A stretch of 5,757 nt of DNA, from positions 1-5,757 of the forward strand of contig JAKFUJ010000011.1 of the NCBI GenBank assembly GCA_021732805.1. Direction: 5' to 3'. Below, in pieces: positions 5,586 through 5,757 of the stretch (position 1 is its first letter; every line of letters starts with the position of its first letter). This stretch comes from Betaproteobacteria bacterium. GTDB lineage: Bacteria; Pseudomonadota; Gammaproteobacteria; Burkholderiales; SG8-41. A program made the position numbers and the translations under genes. The notes below the pieces were generated by a model. It was not told the origin of the DNA and ran no database searches. It saw only the letters and a program-made list of their open reading frames with translations.

Positions 5586-5590
5586 GGAGA
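5586..5590 (+). promoter_or_regulatory. Ribosome binding site deciding the TTG start of pdxH
   Basis: GGAGA followed by a 5-nt spacer and TTG at 5596. The first in-frame ATG (5611) lies 20 nt from this site, too far to use it. Confidence 0.65.
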
Positions 5591-5595
5591 CTGTT

Positions 5596-5757
5596 TTGGA
5601 CATAGCCGCCATGCGCAGCGAATACATGCAAGCCCGCCTCGACGAGGCGGATGCCGCTGCCGATCCCTGCGCCCAGTTCCAGCGCTGGTTTGACGAAGCC
5701 CTACGCGCCGGACTGCCGACACCGAATGCAATGACACTGGCCACTGCCACCGCCGAC
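5596..5757 (+). CDS. pdxH: Pyridoxamine/pyridoxine 5'-phosphate oxidase, N-terminal part (cut by the window edge)
   Basis: Only the first 54 codons are visible. The pattern ADPCAQFQRWFDEALRAGL followed by PTPNAMTLATATAD is the characteristic N-terminal part of PdxH: a D-P-x-x-x-F-x-x-W-F helix, then P-x-A-M-x-L-A-T. PdxH is an FMN-dependent cytoplasmic enzyme that oxidises pyridoxamine or pyridoxine 5'-phosphate with oxygen to pyridoxal 5'-phosphate. TTG 5596 is preferred over ATG 5611 because of the ribosome site placement; the ATG would shorten the protein by five residues. It follows the pirin gene by 28 nt and may share its transcript. The FMN-binding and catalytic parts lie outside the window, so the call rests on the N-terminal signature. 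Confidence 0.85.
   Translation, partial: MDIAAMRSEYMQARLDEADAAADPCAQFQRWFDEALRAGLPTPNAMTLATATAD

Overview
The window is GC-rich bacterial DNA that looks proteobacterial, most likely a betaproteobacterium. The signs are the UvrA sequence type, an HslJ/META lipoprotein, a pirin and a PdxH of the form seen in that group. The assignment is by recollection of families, not by a search. Layout from left to right: the 3' part of a uvrA-type gene (+, 2-2758); a 141-bp non-coding insertion-like element (2759-2899); two tandem carboxymuconolactone decarboxylase/AhpD-like genes on the minus strand (2900-3499 and 3540-4133); a divergent control region (about 4134-4248); and a plus-strand cluster of a META-domain lipoprotein (4249-4704), a pirin (4701-5567) and the start of pdxH (5596 to the right edge).

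The main result is that the two minus-strand AhpD-like genes are both very probably selenoprotein genes. Read naively, each is split in two by an in-frame TGA at codon 81. That TGA falls exactly where the second cysteine of the family's CxxC redox motif belongs, giving GC-R/H-Y-U-MAH. Immediately after each TGA, at identical spacing, lies a 33-nt hairpin. It has a 5-bp lower stem, a 4-nt one-sided bulge, an 8-bp upper stem and a 3-nt apical loop starting with G, 20 nt after the TGA. This is what a bacterial SECIS element should look like. The two copies differ in primary sequence but keep the pairing. Two adjacent paralogues with the same stop codon, position and hairpin cannot reasonably be sequencing errors or pseudogenes.

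The two selenoprotein genes appear to form one operon, transcribed leftward from a promoter near 4155-4184. A 17-bp near-perfect palindrome fills the spacer between the proposed -35 and -10 boxes, which resembles MerR-type control. Immediately past the operon's last stop codon, the boundary with the convergent uvrA gene is occupied by a 141-bp element with 15-bp terminal inverted repeats and CTAA direct repeats, so it looks like a MITE. The repeated CTAA supplies the stop codons of both converging genes.

The uvrA reading frame is open to the left edge and begins with what looks like the tail of a preceding UvrA module. A complete second UvrA module follows, so the full gene is probably a double-length, fused UvrA. 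The right-hand cluster (lipoprotein, pirin, pdxH) is tightly packed, with an ATGA overlap and a 28-nt gap. It looks co-transcribed, but no shared function is evident.
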